DNA of 64,000 nt from Rubellimicrobium roseum (GCF_006152145.1 NZ_VDFV01000004.1:1-64000), one strand, 5' to 3'; shown: positions 1 through 10,951, counted from the stretch's first letter. Notes: a model not told the origin generated them from the sequence alone. A program made the numbers and translations.

Positions 1-99
1 CGTGAAGGCGCACCGTTCGGCGCCGAGCACGAAAGGGGGACCCGGCCGGAGGCGGTCGGCATCTCGCGGGGTGGCGCGACCGGCAGGATCTAGGCCTTG

Positions 100-320
100 G
101 CCGGTCCTCAAGGCCGACCGGTCGCCTTGGCCCTGACACTTGGGAACACGCCCGACAGTCGCATGGCCATCCGCCTCCTCGCGGGGCGGTCCGGGCCCGG
201 CCTGATCGCCGACAGGGCCCAAGACGCCCTGGCCCTCCGGCGCGGGCTCGGGCGCCCGCGCATCAGGGCTGTCATCCCGTCCCTCGCCAGACCGGCGCTC
301 GTTACCGTCGTCGCAGCTTG
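100..320 (+). pseudogene. Decayed IS5-like (DDE) transposase fragment
   Basis: A short open stretch reads ...VALALTLGNTPDSRMAI... and then GLIADRAQDALALR and IRAVIP. These match the order of the IS5-family transposase core, where a variable loop is followed by an IADKAYD-like block carrying a catalytic Asp and then an AVIP block. No amino-terminal DD(E) portion or carboxy-terminal part is readable on either side, and a stop lies just before it at 91-93, so only a remnant survives. No inverted repeats were found. The rest of positions 1-626 holds no convincing gene. A perfect palindrome TTATCGATAA lies at 479-488 and a TATAAG hexamer at 497-502, without a clear -35 element. Confidence 0.45.
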
Positions 321-626
321 GACCTGAAGAAGGCCTCAACCTGGAGCTGACGGACAGAGCCAAGGCTGAACGCCATTTGGTCCCTGATGACGCCGCGCCG
401 CCTTCCCCCGTGCTGCGGTCTTGAACGACGCCGTAGGATTGCGGCAAGCGTTCTCACTGTGGCGACAATCCATCACCATTATCGATAACTCGTCATTATA
501 AGGCATCAGTCATCTAACCCAGCCTGCCAAGCGACTATAGCGAGCCGCAAGGACTCAGACACTCGCGGATGATCCGGCGCGGTCATCCGGTCGGGTGCGC
601 AACCCGATGCAAGAAGGGAACAGGCA

Positions 627-1274
627 TTGTTCAAAACGCTACCGAATACGAGAACGCTGGCTCTCGCACTCGTTGCGACTTGTGGAACTGCGCAGGCTGC
701 GACCATCACGATTGGCGAAGGACCGGGTGTCGGCACCCCCGTCACGCTCGACCCGAGCCAGTTCTCTGCATCGGGGCTCTGTGGCTCCGGGGACTCCGTC
801 GTCAACGATGGCTGTTCGGTGGTGCTGAAGTCGGATCCCACCGCGAAGGATGCTTTTGGTCGGTTCGACCCTTGGGGAGATGCCTGGATCGACAGCCAGG
901 ACCTGTCGGAGGTCACGTGGAGGTTCGCCATGACGAACCGGACCTTCAACCGTCTGACCTTCGCCTTGACGGACGCCTACGATCAGCCCTTCCACGAGAC
1001 GTTCGGCGAAAGCTTCTTCCGGCTCAGCATTGATGGCGCCGAGTGGTCGATCGACGAGCAACAGGCGAACGGCAACCTTCACTGGATCACCATCTGGTTC
1101 GGCGAGGATCGCAGCGAAGCCGACATCCGGCTTTCGACCCGGCTCAATGATGGCTGGGGCATTCGGGCGGCGCTGGTCGCGCCCGTGCCGCTGCCGGGGG
1201 CAGGTCTCTTGATGCTGGCCGGCTTGGGCGGCCTTGCGGCCGTGGGCCGTCGCCGCGCCAAGGCCCAGGACTGA
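627..1274 (+). CDS. VPLPA-CTERM sorting domain protein, secreted, 215 aa
   Basis: This looks like an exported surface protein of unknown function. Residues 1-24 form a signal peptide ending in AQA. Residues about 25-180 are a Gly/Asp/Thr-rich domain with two cysteines near residues 52-62 and no recognised fold. The last 31 residues carry VPLPGAGLLML, a hydrophobic helix and a GRRRAK basic tail. This is the tripartite VPLPA-CTERM signal, which in Rhodobacteraceae is thought to be processed by an exosortase-type enzyme. The start is TTG at 627, preceded by a purine-rich AAGAAGGGAA ribosome site at 611-620. No exosortase or glycan-synthesis gene lies nearby, so the sorting machinery must be elsewhere. 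Confidence 0.8.
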   Translation: MFKTLPNTRTLALALVATCGTAQAATITIGEGPGVGTPVTLDPSQFSASGLCGSGDSVVNDGCSVVLKSDPTAKDAFGRFDPWGDAWIDSQDLSEVTWRFAMTNRTFNRLTFALTDAYDQPFHETFGESFFRLSIDGAEWSIDEQQANGNLHWITIWFGEDRSEADIRLSTRLNDGWGIRAALVAPVPLPGAGLLMLAGLGGLAAVGRRRAKAQD

Positions 1275-1358
1275 GACCGGAACGAACGGGCGCCTTGCGT
1301 CAGAAGCGTTGGGCGCGCCTGCCGAACCCGGCCGGCACGCCCATCTCGTCGAAGCGGC

Positions 1359-2105
1359 TCAGTAGGTCGCCCGCCCCCCCGAAAGATCGAAGACAGCGCC
1401 GGTCGTGAAACTGTTCTCGGCCGTGCAGAGCCAAGTGATCATGCTGGCGGCCTCTTCCAGCTCAAGAAAGCGGGCGCGGGGGATGCGGCTCAGCATGTAG
1501 TCGATGAACTCGGGCTTGAGTTGCTCCAGGATTCGCGTCTTGGCCGTCGCAGGGGTCACGCAGTTGATCGCGATGTCCTGGCCCGCATGTTCCTTACCCA
1601 GCGACTTGGTGAGGGCGATCACCCCGCCCTTCGAGGCCGAATAGGCCCCGGCGTTCGGATTGCCCTCCTTCCCGGCGATGGAGGCGATGGTGACGACGCG
1701 ACCGTAGCCTGCCTCGACCATCTGGGGCAGAACCGCACGGCAGGTGTTGAAGATGCCGGTCAGGTTGATGTCGAGGATGCGCTGCCATTCTGCTGGGTCA
1801 TAATCCACGACCCTGCCGTTGGCCCCGGCAATCCCGGCGCTGGCCACCAGCACGGCAATGGGCCCTAGGTCGTCCTTGACCCGCGCGGCCGCAGCAAGAA
1901 GTCCTGGCCCGTCGGTCACGTCCACAGAATAGGCGCGGGCATCGGGACCCAGTTCCCCGGCCGTCGCCTCGGCGAGGCTGCCGTCGCGGTCCCAAAGCGC
2001 GACCTTCGCGCCCGAGGCGATCATGCGCCGTGCGACCGCGAAGCCGATGCCCTGGGCCCCACCGGTGACCACAGCCACGCGGCCCTGAAGGTCGTATCGA
2101 TTCAT
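1359..2105 (-). CDS. SDR family NAD(P)-dependent oxidoreductase, 248 aa
   Basis: A classical short-chain dehydrogenase/reductase. The cofactor motif TGGAQGIG lies at residues 14-21. The catalytic tetrad is Asn114, Ser142, Tyr155 and Lys159 (YSASK). The usual NNAG stabilising motif is replaced by ASAG at 88-91. The carboxy end closes with FDLSGG, the common SDR substrate-loop terminus. The substrate cannot be named; close relatives act on hydroxy-acids, sugar acids or polyols. It lies 64 bases downstream of an Lrp-type regulator on the same strand and may share its transcript. It is separated by that regulator and hppD from the four-SDR operon further right. Confidence 0.8.
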   Translation of the reverse strand: MNRYDLQGRVAVVTGGAQGIGFAVARRMIASGAKVALWDRDGSLAEATAGELGPDARAYSVDVTDGPGLLAAAARVKDDLGPIAVLVASAGIAGANGRVVDYDPAEWQRILDINLTGIFNTCRAVLPQMVEAGYGRVVTIASIAGKEGNPNAGAYSASKGGVIALTKSLGKEHAGQDIAINCVTPATAKTRILEQLKPEFIDYMLSRIPRARFLELEEAASMITWLCTAENSFTTGAVFDLSGGRATY

Positions 2106-2169
2106 CCCTGTCCCCCTTCATGGTCCCTGCCCCTCGAGTCCTGCCAGAAGCCTTGGCTTTCGGGAAGCA

Positions 2170-2643
2170 TCAGACCGGAAGGCCCGTATCCGGCTTGAGC
2201 TGGTCCATGACGATCTGGCTCTGCACCCGCGCGACCGAAGGATGCGGCAGGAGCGCGCCATGCACGAGCCGGTTCAGGTGCCCAAGATCCTCGCACCAGA
2301 CCCGCAAGAGGTAATCGGACTGTCCGGCGATGGTCCAGCCGCCCACCACCTCGGGCAGCGTGGCCACGAGCCGCGCAAAGGCATGCGCGGCGTCCGGATC
2401 GTGAGCCGCCATCTGCACCTGCACGAAGGCTTGGACGCCAAACCCCAGCCGCCCGGGGTCGAGCCGCGCCTGATAACCTGCGATGACGCCTTCGGCCTCA
2501 AGCCGCTGGCGCCGCCGCGCTGCCTGGCTGGCCGACAGCCCGATCCGGTCGCCCAGTTCCTGCGAGGTGACCATCGCGTCGCGCTGCACCTCGGCCAGGA
2601 GCCGAGTGTCCATGTCGTCCAGATTGCGCCGGTCCGTCGTCAC
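2170..2643 (-). CDS. Lrp/AsnC family transcriptional regulator, 157 aa
   Basis: An Lrp/AsnC-type regulator with an amino-terminal helix-turn-helix (residues about 15-60, including QELGDRIGLSASQAARRRQR) and a carboxy-terminal RAM ligand-binding domain with the conserved GQSDYLLRV strand. The GTG at 2643 is chosen as the start because it retains the LDDMD segment typical of the family amino terminus and has an AGGGG site upstream; a later ATG would delete that segment. It is divergent from hppD across 120 bases. Lrp-type regulators next to hppD commonly control tyrosine/homogentisate catabolism, so it probably regulates hppD and itself in response to an amino acid or keto acid. That role is inferred from position. 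Confidence 0.85.
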   Translation of the reverse strand: MTTDRRNLDDMDTRLLAEVQRDAMVTSQELGDRIGLSASQAARRRQRLEAEGVIAGYQARLDPGRLGFGVQAFVQVQMAAHDPDAAHAFARLVATLPEVVGGWTIAGQSDYLLRVWCEDLGHLNRLVHGALLPHPSVARVQSQIVMDQLKPDTGLPV

Positions 2644-2694
2644 CTCGGCCCCTTCCCGCGACGGTCACGCACCAATCGACAAATACCTGGCGGA

Positions 2695-2754
2695 CTTTGC
2701 GCACCTGACGCGCGCTTCATGCGGCACAGTAGTGCGACAACTCCGTTCGCAAAG
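2695..2754. promoter_or_regulatory. Possible Lrp-type site between the regulator and hppD
   Basis: The heptamer CTTTGCG at 2695-2701 reappears inverted as CGCAAAG at 2748-2754. The spacing is 53 bases, close to five helical turns. This would suit an oligomeric Lrp-type protein wrapping the divergent promoter region. It is a short motif and could be chance. Confidence 0.3.
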
Positions 2755-2763
2755 GCAATCGCC

Positions 2764-3861
<1,098 letters not shown>

Positions 3862-3878
3862 TCCATGTCGTCTCGTCG

Positions 3879-4631
3879 TCAAAGGCAGGCCGTCACGCCG
3901 CCGTCCACGTAGAGGACGTGGCCGTTGACGAAGGACGAGGCGTCGGAGGCGAGGAACACGCAGGCGCCGACCAGTTCCTCCGCCTTTCCCCAGCGCCCGG
4001 CCGGGGTGCGCTTCTGCAGCCAGTCGTTGAAGGCGGGGTCGGACCAGAGCGCCTCGTTCAGCGCCGTCCGGATGTAGCCGGGCGCGATGGCGTTGCAGTT
4101 GAGCCCGTGTCGCGCCCAATCTGTCGCCATGCCTTTCGTCAGGTTGGCGACCGCCCCCTTCGTCGCCGTGTAGGGGGCGATGGAGGTCCGAGCGAGCAGG
4201 GCATTGACCGAGGCGATGTTGATGATCCGCCCCCGTCCCCGCGCGATCATGTGTCGGGCGCAGGCCTGTCCCACGTTGAAGATGCTGCCGATGTTCGTGC
4301 GCAGCAGCCGGTCGAAGGCTTCGGCCGGAAACTCCTCCAAGGGGGCGCGGTGCTGGATGCCCGCATTGTTAACCAGGATCTCGATAGGGCCTTGCTTGGC
4401 CTCGTGATCGTCGATCGCCGCCCGCGACGCCGCGTGATCGGAAACGTCGAAGGGCAGGATCTCAGCCCCCTGCACTTGCGTCTGGGCGTCCACCAGCTTG
4501 GCCCTGTCGCGGCCGTTCAGGATCACTTGCGCGCCGGCCTCGGCCAGCCCACGCGCGAGCGCGAGCCCTATGCCCTGGGAGGAACCGGTCACCAGCGCGC
4601 GGCGGCCGGTCAGGTCGAACATCATGTTCAT
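3879..4631 (-). CDS. SDR oxidoreductase, gluconate 5-dehydrogenase-like, 250 aa
   Basis: Last gene of a nine-gene minus-strand operon that starts with a sugar-binding protein at 12267. Cofactor motif TGSSQGIG at 15-22, NNAG at 88-91, catalytic Ser141, Tyr154 and Lys158 (YTATK). The overall sequence, including FDLTGRRALVTGSSQGIG, resembles gluconate 5-dehydrogenases, which interconvert gluconate and 5-ketogluconate. That assignment is by general resemblance only, and the real substrate is set by this unassigned pathway. The ATG at 4631 has GAGG five bases upstream. It lies 7 bases after the preceding SDR and ends 17 bases from the hppD stop in convergent orientation. Confidence 0.8.
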   Translation of the reverse strand: MNMMFDLTGRRALVTGSSQGIGLALARGLAEAGAQVILNGRDRAKLVDAQTQVQGAEILPFDVSDHAASRAAIDDHEAKQGPIEILVNNAGIQHRAPLEEFPAEAFDRLLRTNIGSIFNVGQACARHMIARGRGRIINIASVNALLARTSIAPYTATKGAVANLTKGMATDWARHGLNCNAIAPGYIRTALNEALWSDPAFNDWLQKRTPAGRWGKAEELVGACVFLASDASSFVNGHVLYVDGGVTACL

Positions 4632-4638
4632 GTCATCC

Positions 4639-5382
4639 TCAGATCGTGATGCCGCCGTCGAGATTGATCGCCTGTCCTGTCATGAACCGACCGTCCTCGG
4701 ATGCGAGATAGGCGCAGATCCCGGCGATCTCCTCGGGCGTGCCTAGGCGGCCCGAAGGCTGCCTGTCGAGGAAGAACTTCTCCGCCGCTTCCATGCTGCC
4801 CAGCCGCTCGGCCAAGGCCGCCATGCGACCGCGCAGGGACGGGCTGTCCACCGTGCCGGGACAGACCGCGTTGAAGCGGATGTCGTCCTTCAGGTAGTCC
4901 GCGGCGCAGGCCTTGATGAGGCCGATGACGCCGCCCTTGTGGGCCCCGTAGGCCGCCCGGTTCGGGAATCCCTTGATGGAGGAGGCCACCGAGGCGATGG
5001 CCGTGACGCTGCCACCGTATGCCTTCATCCGGGGAACCGCCGCACGGATCACGTGATAGGCGCTGTCCAGGCAGATCGCGCCGCTGCGCCGCCAGTCCTC
5101 GGGCGAGCAGTCCTCGATGGTGCCGTGATGGACCCAGCCCACGCAATGCACCAGTGCGTCGATGCGGTCGAAGCGGCCGGCCCAGCTTTCGACCGCCACC
5201 GGATCGGTCGCGTCCACTGGCGTCGCCGAGGCGGACGAGAGCCCCTCCAGCAGGCCCCCGTTCACGTCCGAGACATGGACCTCGGCCCCGTCCCGGACCA
5301 GTCGCTCGGCCACCGCCCGGCCGATCCCCTGCCCCGCCGCCGTGACCAGCGCCACGCGGCCCGTCAGAACTCCCTCCGCCAT
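4639..5382 (-). CDS. SDR oxidoreductase, 2-keto-3-deoxy-L-fuconate dehydrogenase/DHRS6-like
   Basis: A 247-residue SDR. Cofactor segment TAAGQGIG at 14-21, Ser131, Tyr145 and Lys149. The blocks VHHGTIEDC, SVASSIKGFPNR and CPGTVDSPSLRGR are characteristic of the group holding bacterial 2-keto-3-deoxy-L-fuconate dehydrogenase and animal DHRS6. This suggests a 2-keto-3-deoxy-acid or hydroxy-acid substrate (inference). The position that is normally the tetrad Asn in the helix before the Ser strand reads Cys104 in GAICLDSAY, and the NNAG motif is replaced by HCVG, so the site is atypical. It lies four bases after the next upstream SDR and seven before the downstream one. Confidence 0.8.
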   Translation of the reverse strand: MAEGVLTGRVALVTAAGQGIGRAVAERLVRDGAEVHVSDVNGGLLEGLSSASATPVDATDPVAVESWAGRFDRIDALVHCVGWVHHGTIEDCSPEDWRRSGAICLDSAYHVIRAAVPRMKAYGGSVTAIASVASSIKGFPNRAAYGAHKGGVIGLIKACAADYLKDDIRFNAVCPGTVDSPSLRGRMAALAERLGSMEAAEKFFLDRQPSGRLGTPEEIAGICAYLASEDGRFMTGQAINLDGGITI

Positions 5383-5386
5383 GCCG

Positions 5387-6193
5387 TCAGCCCGGGAACA
5401 GCGTCAGGCCGCCGTCGACGCGGAGCACCTGGCCATGGATGAAGCGCGACTGCGGGCCGGCCAGGAAGGCCACCGCATCAGCGATCTCTTCGGGGTCGGC
5501 GTAGCGGATGAGCGAGTCGTTGGTGTCCATCATCGCGGGATCGGTCTTTCGCGTGGCCTGGAAGCGGGCCGTCTTGGTGGGTCCGGGGCTGACCGCGTTC
5601 ACGCGCACCCCGTGGGGGCGCATCTCGAGCGCAAGGCAGCGGGTGTAGTGGACCACGGCGGCCTTCAGAGTGGAATAGATGACCTCGGGGGTGCAGCCCA
5701 TGTGGGCGGCGGCCGAGGCGATGTTGATGACGCAGCCCGAGCCCCGGTCGCGCATGGGACGCACAAAGGTCTGGCTGACGAGGAAGGTGCCGATCAGGTT
5801 GTTGTTGGTCTCGACCTGGATGTCCTCCAGCGCGATGTCGAGCGCGTTGTTGGGGTTGGGCTTGCCGCCCTTGGAGCCGATGTCGCCGCCCGCGCAGTTC
5901 ACGAGGATGTCGACGGTGCCCAGTTCCTCGGTGATCCGGCGGGACATCTCGGCCACGGCCTCGGGGTCGCCGATGTTGCCGAGAACGTGGATGACCCGAC
6001 CGCCGTGGCGCGCGATCCGGGCCGCCACCTCCTCGATGTGCTGGGCCTCGCCGTATTGCTGGCAGCGGGTCGCGTCGATGTCGTGGATCGCGACATCGGC
6101 CCCGAGGCTCGCGAGCTTGTCGGCCATCGCGCGCCCGAGGCCCCGCCCCGAGCCCGTCACGAAGGCAATCTTGCCGGTCAGCGACCTGTCCAT
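5387..6193 (-). CDS. SDR family oxidoreductase, 268 aa
   Basis: A third SDR in the same operon. Cofactor motif TGSGRGLG at 13-20, NCAG at 99-102, tetrad Asn132, Ser160, Tyr173 and Lys177. A longer insertion at residues about 103-120 (GGDIGSKGGKPNPNN) between the cofactor half and the tetrad may shape the substrate pocket. I cannot name its substrate. It lies three bases from the epimerase gene upstream and four bases from the SDR downstream, so translation is probably coupled. It is clearly distinct in sequence from the flanking SDRs, so the set is not a recent tandem duplication. Confidence 0.8.
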   Translation of the reverse strand: MDRSLTGKIAFVTGSGRGLGRAMADKLASLGADVAIHDIDATRCQQYGEAQHIEEVAARIARHGGRVIHVLGNIGDPEAVAEMSRRITEELGTVDILVNCAGGDIGSKGGKPNPNNALDIALEDIQVETNNNLIGTFLVSQTFVRPMRDRGSGCVINIASAAAHMGCTPEVIYSTLKAAVVHYTRCLALEMRPHGVRVNAVSPGPTKTARFQATRKTDPAMMDTNDSLIRYADPEEIADAVAFLAGPQSRFIHGQVLRVDGGLTLFPG

Positions 6194-6196
6194 GTC

Positions 6197-7216
6197 CTAC
6201 TCCATCAGTCCCAGCGCGCGCATGTTGGCGGCGCTTCGTGTCATCATGTCGCGTTCGTAGGCGATCAGTTCGTCACCCGTGGCGCCGCGTTCCCACGGCG
6301 TACGGAAGTCCTCGCCCTCGGGCAGGAGGTTCGCGCGGGCCGCTTGCAGCGTCTCGGCCAGCGCGCGCGCGTCCTTGGGGGCGTAGCCGCGCCACCAGTC
6401 CGGCGTGAAGAGCCGGACGTGCCGGGCCTCCAAAGCGCCGGGCTCCAGCGAGGCCGTGAGGCTGCGGCCGTCGGCGAGGAGGAGCTGGAAGATGTCCGGG
6501 AACGGCACCGCCCCGTCGCCGATGGCGCAGCGCACGAGGCGGTAGCCCTCGTCGGTGAACTGCACGCGGTAGTCCTTGAGGTGGACGTGCCGGACGCGCG
6601 GGGCAACCGTCCGGGCGAAGGACAGGGGCGACTCGGCCACCGGAAAGCTGTTGCCGGTGTCGAGCGTGATGCCGACGTTGTCGCCCGCCTCCTCGCAAAA
6701 GCTGAGGAGCTCGTCGCTGCCGAAGTCCTGGTGGTTCTCGATGGCGACGGTGATGCCGTGGTCGGCGGCAAGGGGCGCGAGCTGTGCAAGGCCCGCGCGG
6801 ATCTCGGCGATCTGCTGCGCCCATTTCGCGGCGCCGAAGGCGTTGCGGTCGCCACAGAGGACGGGCGACAGGCCGAAGCGGATCGTCGTCGCGCCGAGGT
6901 CGAGCGCGTTCCGGAGCGCGGTGTCGACCCCCTCCCAATGCAGGCTCGCGCTCGCGATGGGGATCAGGCCGAGGGCGGCGAGGCGGTCCTTCAGGGCGTG
7001 CCGTCCCGCCGTTCCGAGGTCGGTGAGCCAGGGGTTGTGGATCTCGATGACCTTCGCGCCGATCTCCTCCGCGACCGTGACGAAGCCGTCGAGACCGGTG
7101 GCCTGGGGGTTGGCGCGCGGGGTGCCCGCGCCCTGCAGGCCCAAGGTGTAGGTCAGGCCGTAGGGGTTGAGGCCCACGGCAAGCTGGCGCGTCGGGGCCA
7201 CGGTCTCGTGCTTCAT
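6197..7216 (-). CDS. Sugar phosphate isomerase/epimerase, TIM barrel, 339 aa
   Basis: A xylose-isomerase-like/AP-endonuclease-2 fold protein. Such enzymes epimerise or isomerise keto-sugars through a metal bound by Glu, Asp, His and Glu. The matching residues are Glu160 in AIENHQD, Asp186 in LDTGN, His212 in HVHLKDY and Glu258 in SLEPG. The start at 7216 is chosen because its ATG overlaps the stop of the upstream SDR as ATGA, the coupling used throughout this operon; an upstream extension to 7243 would run into that gene. It probably acts on an oxidised (keto) sugar made by one of the neighbouring dehydrogenases. Confidence 0.85.
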   Translation of the reverse strand: MKHETVAPTRQLAVGLNPYGLTYTLGLQGAGTPRANPQATGLDGFVTVAEEIGAKVIEIHNPWLTDLGTAGRHALKDRLAALGLIPIASASLHWEGVDTALRNALDLGATTIRFGLSPVLCGDRNAFGAAKWAQQIAEIRAGLAQLAPLAADHGITVAIENHQDFGSDELLSFCEEAGDNVGITLDTGNSFPVAESPLSFARTVAPRVRHVHLKDYRVQFTDEGYRLVRCAIGDGAVPFPDIFQLLLADGRSLTASLEPGALEARHVRLFTPDWWRGYAPKDARALAETLQAARANLLPEGEDFRTPWERGATGDELIAYERDMMTRSAANMRALGLME

Positions 7217-7955
7217 CTCAGGCCCCCATCCACGGTCAGGCATTGCTTGGTGATCATCCGCGAGTCGTCGGCGCCCAGGAACAGGACGGCGTCGGCGATG
7301 TGCTCCTCAAGCAGCTCGGAGCGGAGCGCCTGGCGGGCGAGGAGATTGGCCTTGGTCTCGGCCGTGTGCCACAGGCGCATCTGGCGTTCGGTCATCACGC
7401 CACCGGGCGCGACGGCGTTGACGCGGATGCCATGCGGCCCGAGCGCCGCGCCGAGCGAGCGTGTCAGCCCGACGATGGCAGCCTTGGCGGTCGTGTATGG
7501 GACCATGTCGGGCGCTCCGAACATCCAGGCGACCGAGCTGAGGTTGACGATGGACCCGCCCCCCGCTTCGCGCATCCCCGGCAGGACGGCCTGCACGGCG
7601 AAGAACTGATGGCGCAGGTTCACGTCCTGCGAGAAGTCCCAATCGGCCTCCGTCACCTCCTCGACCTTGTGGCGCTGGTCGTTGGCGGCGTTGTTGACGA
7701 GGACGCGGACGGGGCCGAGCCGTTGGGCGGCTTCGGCGACCCCTGTCTTCAGCGCGGTCGTGTCGGTCAAGTCGCAGGGAAGGAACAGCGCGCCGGTTCC
7801 GGCGGCCAACGCCTCGCCGGAGGTTCGGTCGATGTCGAGGAACGCGACGCGCGCGCCGTTGCGGACAAAGCCGCGGACGATGGCCGCGCCGATGCCGGAC
7901 GCGCCGCCGGTCACGAGGACCGCGCGGTCCCGAAGACTGGGATAGCTGGCCTGGG

Positions 7956-7959
<4 letters not shown>
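7213..7959 (-). CDS. SDR family oxidoreductase, 248 aa
   Basis: The fourth SDR of the operon, and the one nearest the transporter. TGGASGIG at 17-24, NNA at 89-91, catalytic Asn114, Ser142, Tyr155 and Lys159 (YTTAK). DxDI after the second strand (LDID, 41-44) suggests preference for NAD over NADP. The [17 protein letters not shown] block is typical of sugar and polyol dehydrogenases. It probably carries out the first oxidation after uptake, but the substrate is unknown. The ATG overlaps the stop of the ABC ATPase upstream, and its own stop overlaps the epimerase start. Confidence 0.8.
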
Positions 7960-9056
<1,097 letters not shown>

Positions 9057-9064
9057 GGGGGTTC

Positions 9065-9967
9065 CTACTTGACGGCGCCCTGCGTCAGGCCGCGCACGAA
9101 GTACTTGCCGCCGAACAGGTAGATGAGGAGCGGGGGGATGGCGGCGAGGATGGTCGCCGCCGCCTCGACGTTGTGGTGGCGGACCGAGGTCGCGCCCGCC
9201 GTCAGCGCGATCAGTGCCGAGGTGATAGGCTGCCGGTCGCCCGAGGAGAAGACGACGCCATAAAGGAAGTCGTTCCAGATGCCGGTGAACTGCCAGATGA
9301 CCGTGACGATCACGATGGGCGGCGACAGCGGCAGCACGATCTTGCGGAAGATGCGCCAGAACCCGGCCCCGTCGATGCGCGCCGCCTTGATAAGGTCGTC
9401 GGGGATGTTGACGAAGTAGTTGCGGCAGAAGAGCGTCGTGAAGGCGAGACCCTGCACCGTGTGGATCAGGATCAGGCCCCAGATCGTGTTGGTGAGCCCG
9501 GCGTTGCCCAGCACGTAGGCCCAAGGCAGCAGCGTCATCTGCGCGGGCAGGAACACGCCCAGGGTGACGAAGCCGAAGACCCATTCGGAGCCCCGGAAGC
9601 GCCACATCGACAAGATGTAGCCGTTCAGGAGGCCGAAGGCGGTGGAGATGATCGTCGCCGGGACCGCCATCAGGATCGAGTTGAGGTAGAAGGGCCGGAT
9701 GCCCTCGCAGGCGCCGGCGAGGCAGAAGCTGGTCAGCGCCTCGCGCCAGGGCTGGAGGGTCAGCGTCTCGGGGACGGCGAAGAAGCCGGTGCGGGCGATG
9801 TCGGGCAGCTCGCGGAAGGAGTTCAGGAGGACGATGCCGATGGGCAGCAGGTAGAAGGCCGCGAAGAGCGTGAGAAGGGCATAGACCAGCGCCTTGGAGC
9901 GGACGCGGCGCGCGGCGCTGCCGGTGGCCAGCGGGTCGAAGTCGCGGACGAGCGTGGCGTCAGCCAT
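9065..9967 (-). CDS. CUT1 sugar ABC transporter permease (MalG type)
   Basis: An inner-membrane permease of 300 residues with about six transmembrane helices. The cytoplasmic EAA loop reads [20 protein letters not shown], which contacts the ATPase. The protein ends with the family tail [11 protein letters not shown]. The short amino-terminal cytoplasmic tail is followed by [20 protein letters not shown], the first helix. It overlaps the MalF-type partner by eight bases, which indicates translational coupling. Confidence 0.92.
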   Translation of the reverse strand: MADATLVRDFDPLATGSAARRVRSKALVYALLTLFAAFYLLPIGIVLLNSFRELPDIARTGFFAVPETLTLQPWREALTSFCLAGACEGIRPFYLNSILMAVPATIISTAFGLLNGYILSMWRFRGSEWVFGFVTLGVFLPAQMTLLPWAYVLGNAGLTNTIWGLILIHTVQGLAFTTLFCRNYFVNIPDDLIKAARIDGAGFWRIFRKIVLPLSPPIVIVTVIWQFTGIWNDFLYGVVFSSGDRQPITSALIALTAGATSVRHHNVEAAATILAAIPPLLIYLFGGKYFVRGLTQGAVK

Positions 9968-10889
9968 GGGCGGCCTCCCGGCGCTGGCGCCAGATCGTGT
10001 AGAGGGCGTAGGGCACGAGCACGACGGCGAGCGCGAGCAGGATCATGATGGCCGCCGCCGCCCCCTGCCCGATCTGTCCGCGCTGGAACATCAGGTCGTA
10101 GACGTAGATCGCGGGCACGTTGGTCGCGAGGCCGGGACCCCCGCCCGTCAGGGCAGCCACGAGGTCGAAGGTCTTGATGGCGAACTGGAGCAGGATCACG
10201 AGGACGGCGAGGAAGATGGGCCGGATCGCGGGCAGCAGCACCTTGCGGTAGATCCGCGCCATGGAAGCACCGTCGATCTGCGCGGCCTTCACGAGGTCCT
10301 GGTCCACCGACCGCAGCCCCGCGAGGATCAGGGCCATCGCAAAGCCCGAGGCCTGCCACATGCCGGCGAGGACGACGCAGTAGATGGCCATGTCGCGATC
10401 GATGATCCAGTCGAAGGTCGCGCTTTCCCATCCGAGGTTGCGCAGCATCTGCTGGATGCCGGTCGTGGGTTCGAGGATCCAGCGCCACGCGGTGCCGGTG
10501 ACGACGAAGGAGATGGCGAGCGGGTAGAGGTAGATGGTGCGCCAGAGCGCCTCGGCCCGGATGCGCTGGTCGATCAGGATGGCCAGCACCGTCCCAAGGA
10601 CCAGCGAGCCCGTGACGTAGAGAGCGCCGAAGAGGAACAGGTTCGTGTAGGCGACATGCCAGCGCGCGTGGTTCCAGAGCGCGACGTAGTGCTTGATCCC
10701 GCCGTAGCTGAGGTCCGGGAGCAGGGTGGAGTTCGACAGCGAGATCCAGAACGTCCAGAGCGTAAAGACGAGCACGTAGACCACGCTGGCGATGAGCGTG
10801 GGCAGCAGCACGAGGCGCGGCGTCCATGTGGCCAGCCGGTTGCGCCAGAGAAGGCGGCGTTCGCTGCGGTCGTCGAAGGCCAGGGTCAT
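9960..10889 (-). CDS. CUT1 sugar ABC transporter permease (MalF type)
   Basis: The second inner-membrane subunit, 309 residues with six predicted helices. The EAA loop reads VKAAQIDGASMARIYRKVLLP, and the ALTGGGPGLAT periplasmic motif of the MalF/UgpA group follows. It pairs with the MalG-type subunit downstream. The 115 bases separating it from the binding-protein gene upstream hold a GC-rich hairpin region and a bipartite motif also found before glpV. This arrangement usually leaves the binding protein more abundant than the permeases. Confidence 0.92.
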   Translation of the reverse strand: MTLAFDDRSERRLLWRNRLATWTPRLVLLPTLIASVVYVLVFTLWTFWISLSNSTLLPDLSYGGIKHYVALWNHARWHVAYTNLFLFGALYVTGSLVLGTVLAILIDQRIRAEALWRTIYLYPLAISFVVTGTAWRWILEPTTGIQQMLRNLGWESATFDWIIDRDMAIYCVVLAGMWQASGFAMALILAGLRSVDQDLVKAAQIDGASMARIYRKVLLPAIRPIFLAVLVILLQFAIKTFDLVAALTGGGPGLATNVPAIYVYDLMFQRGQIGQGAAAAIMILLALAVVLVPYALYTIWRQRREAAHG

Positions 10890-10951
10890 GCGGGCACCTT
10901 GCGGAGGTCGGGTCCCGCACAGGATCGCGCGGAACCCTTAACGAGATCTGA

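Noticed and set aside
2242-2763. Upstream extension of hppD over the Lrp gene
   Set aside because: The added 174 residues are the antisense shadow of the Lrp gene; the ATG at 2764 begins the conserved protein.
5162-7609. Open frame of about 815 codons on the plus strand over the SDR genes
   Set aside because: Antisense to three well-formed genes and without recognisable protein features.
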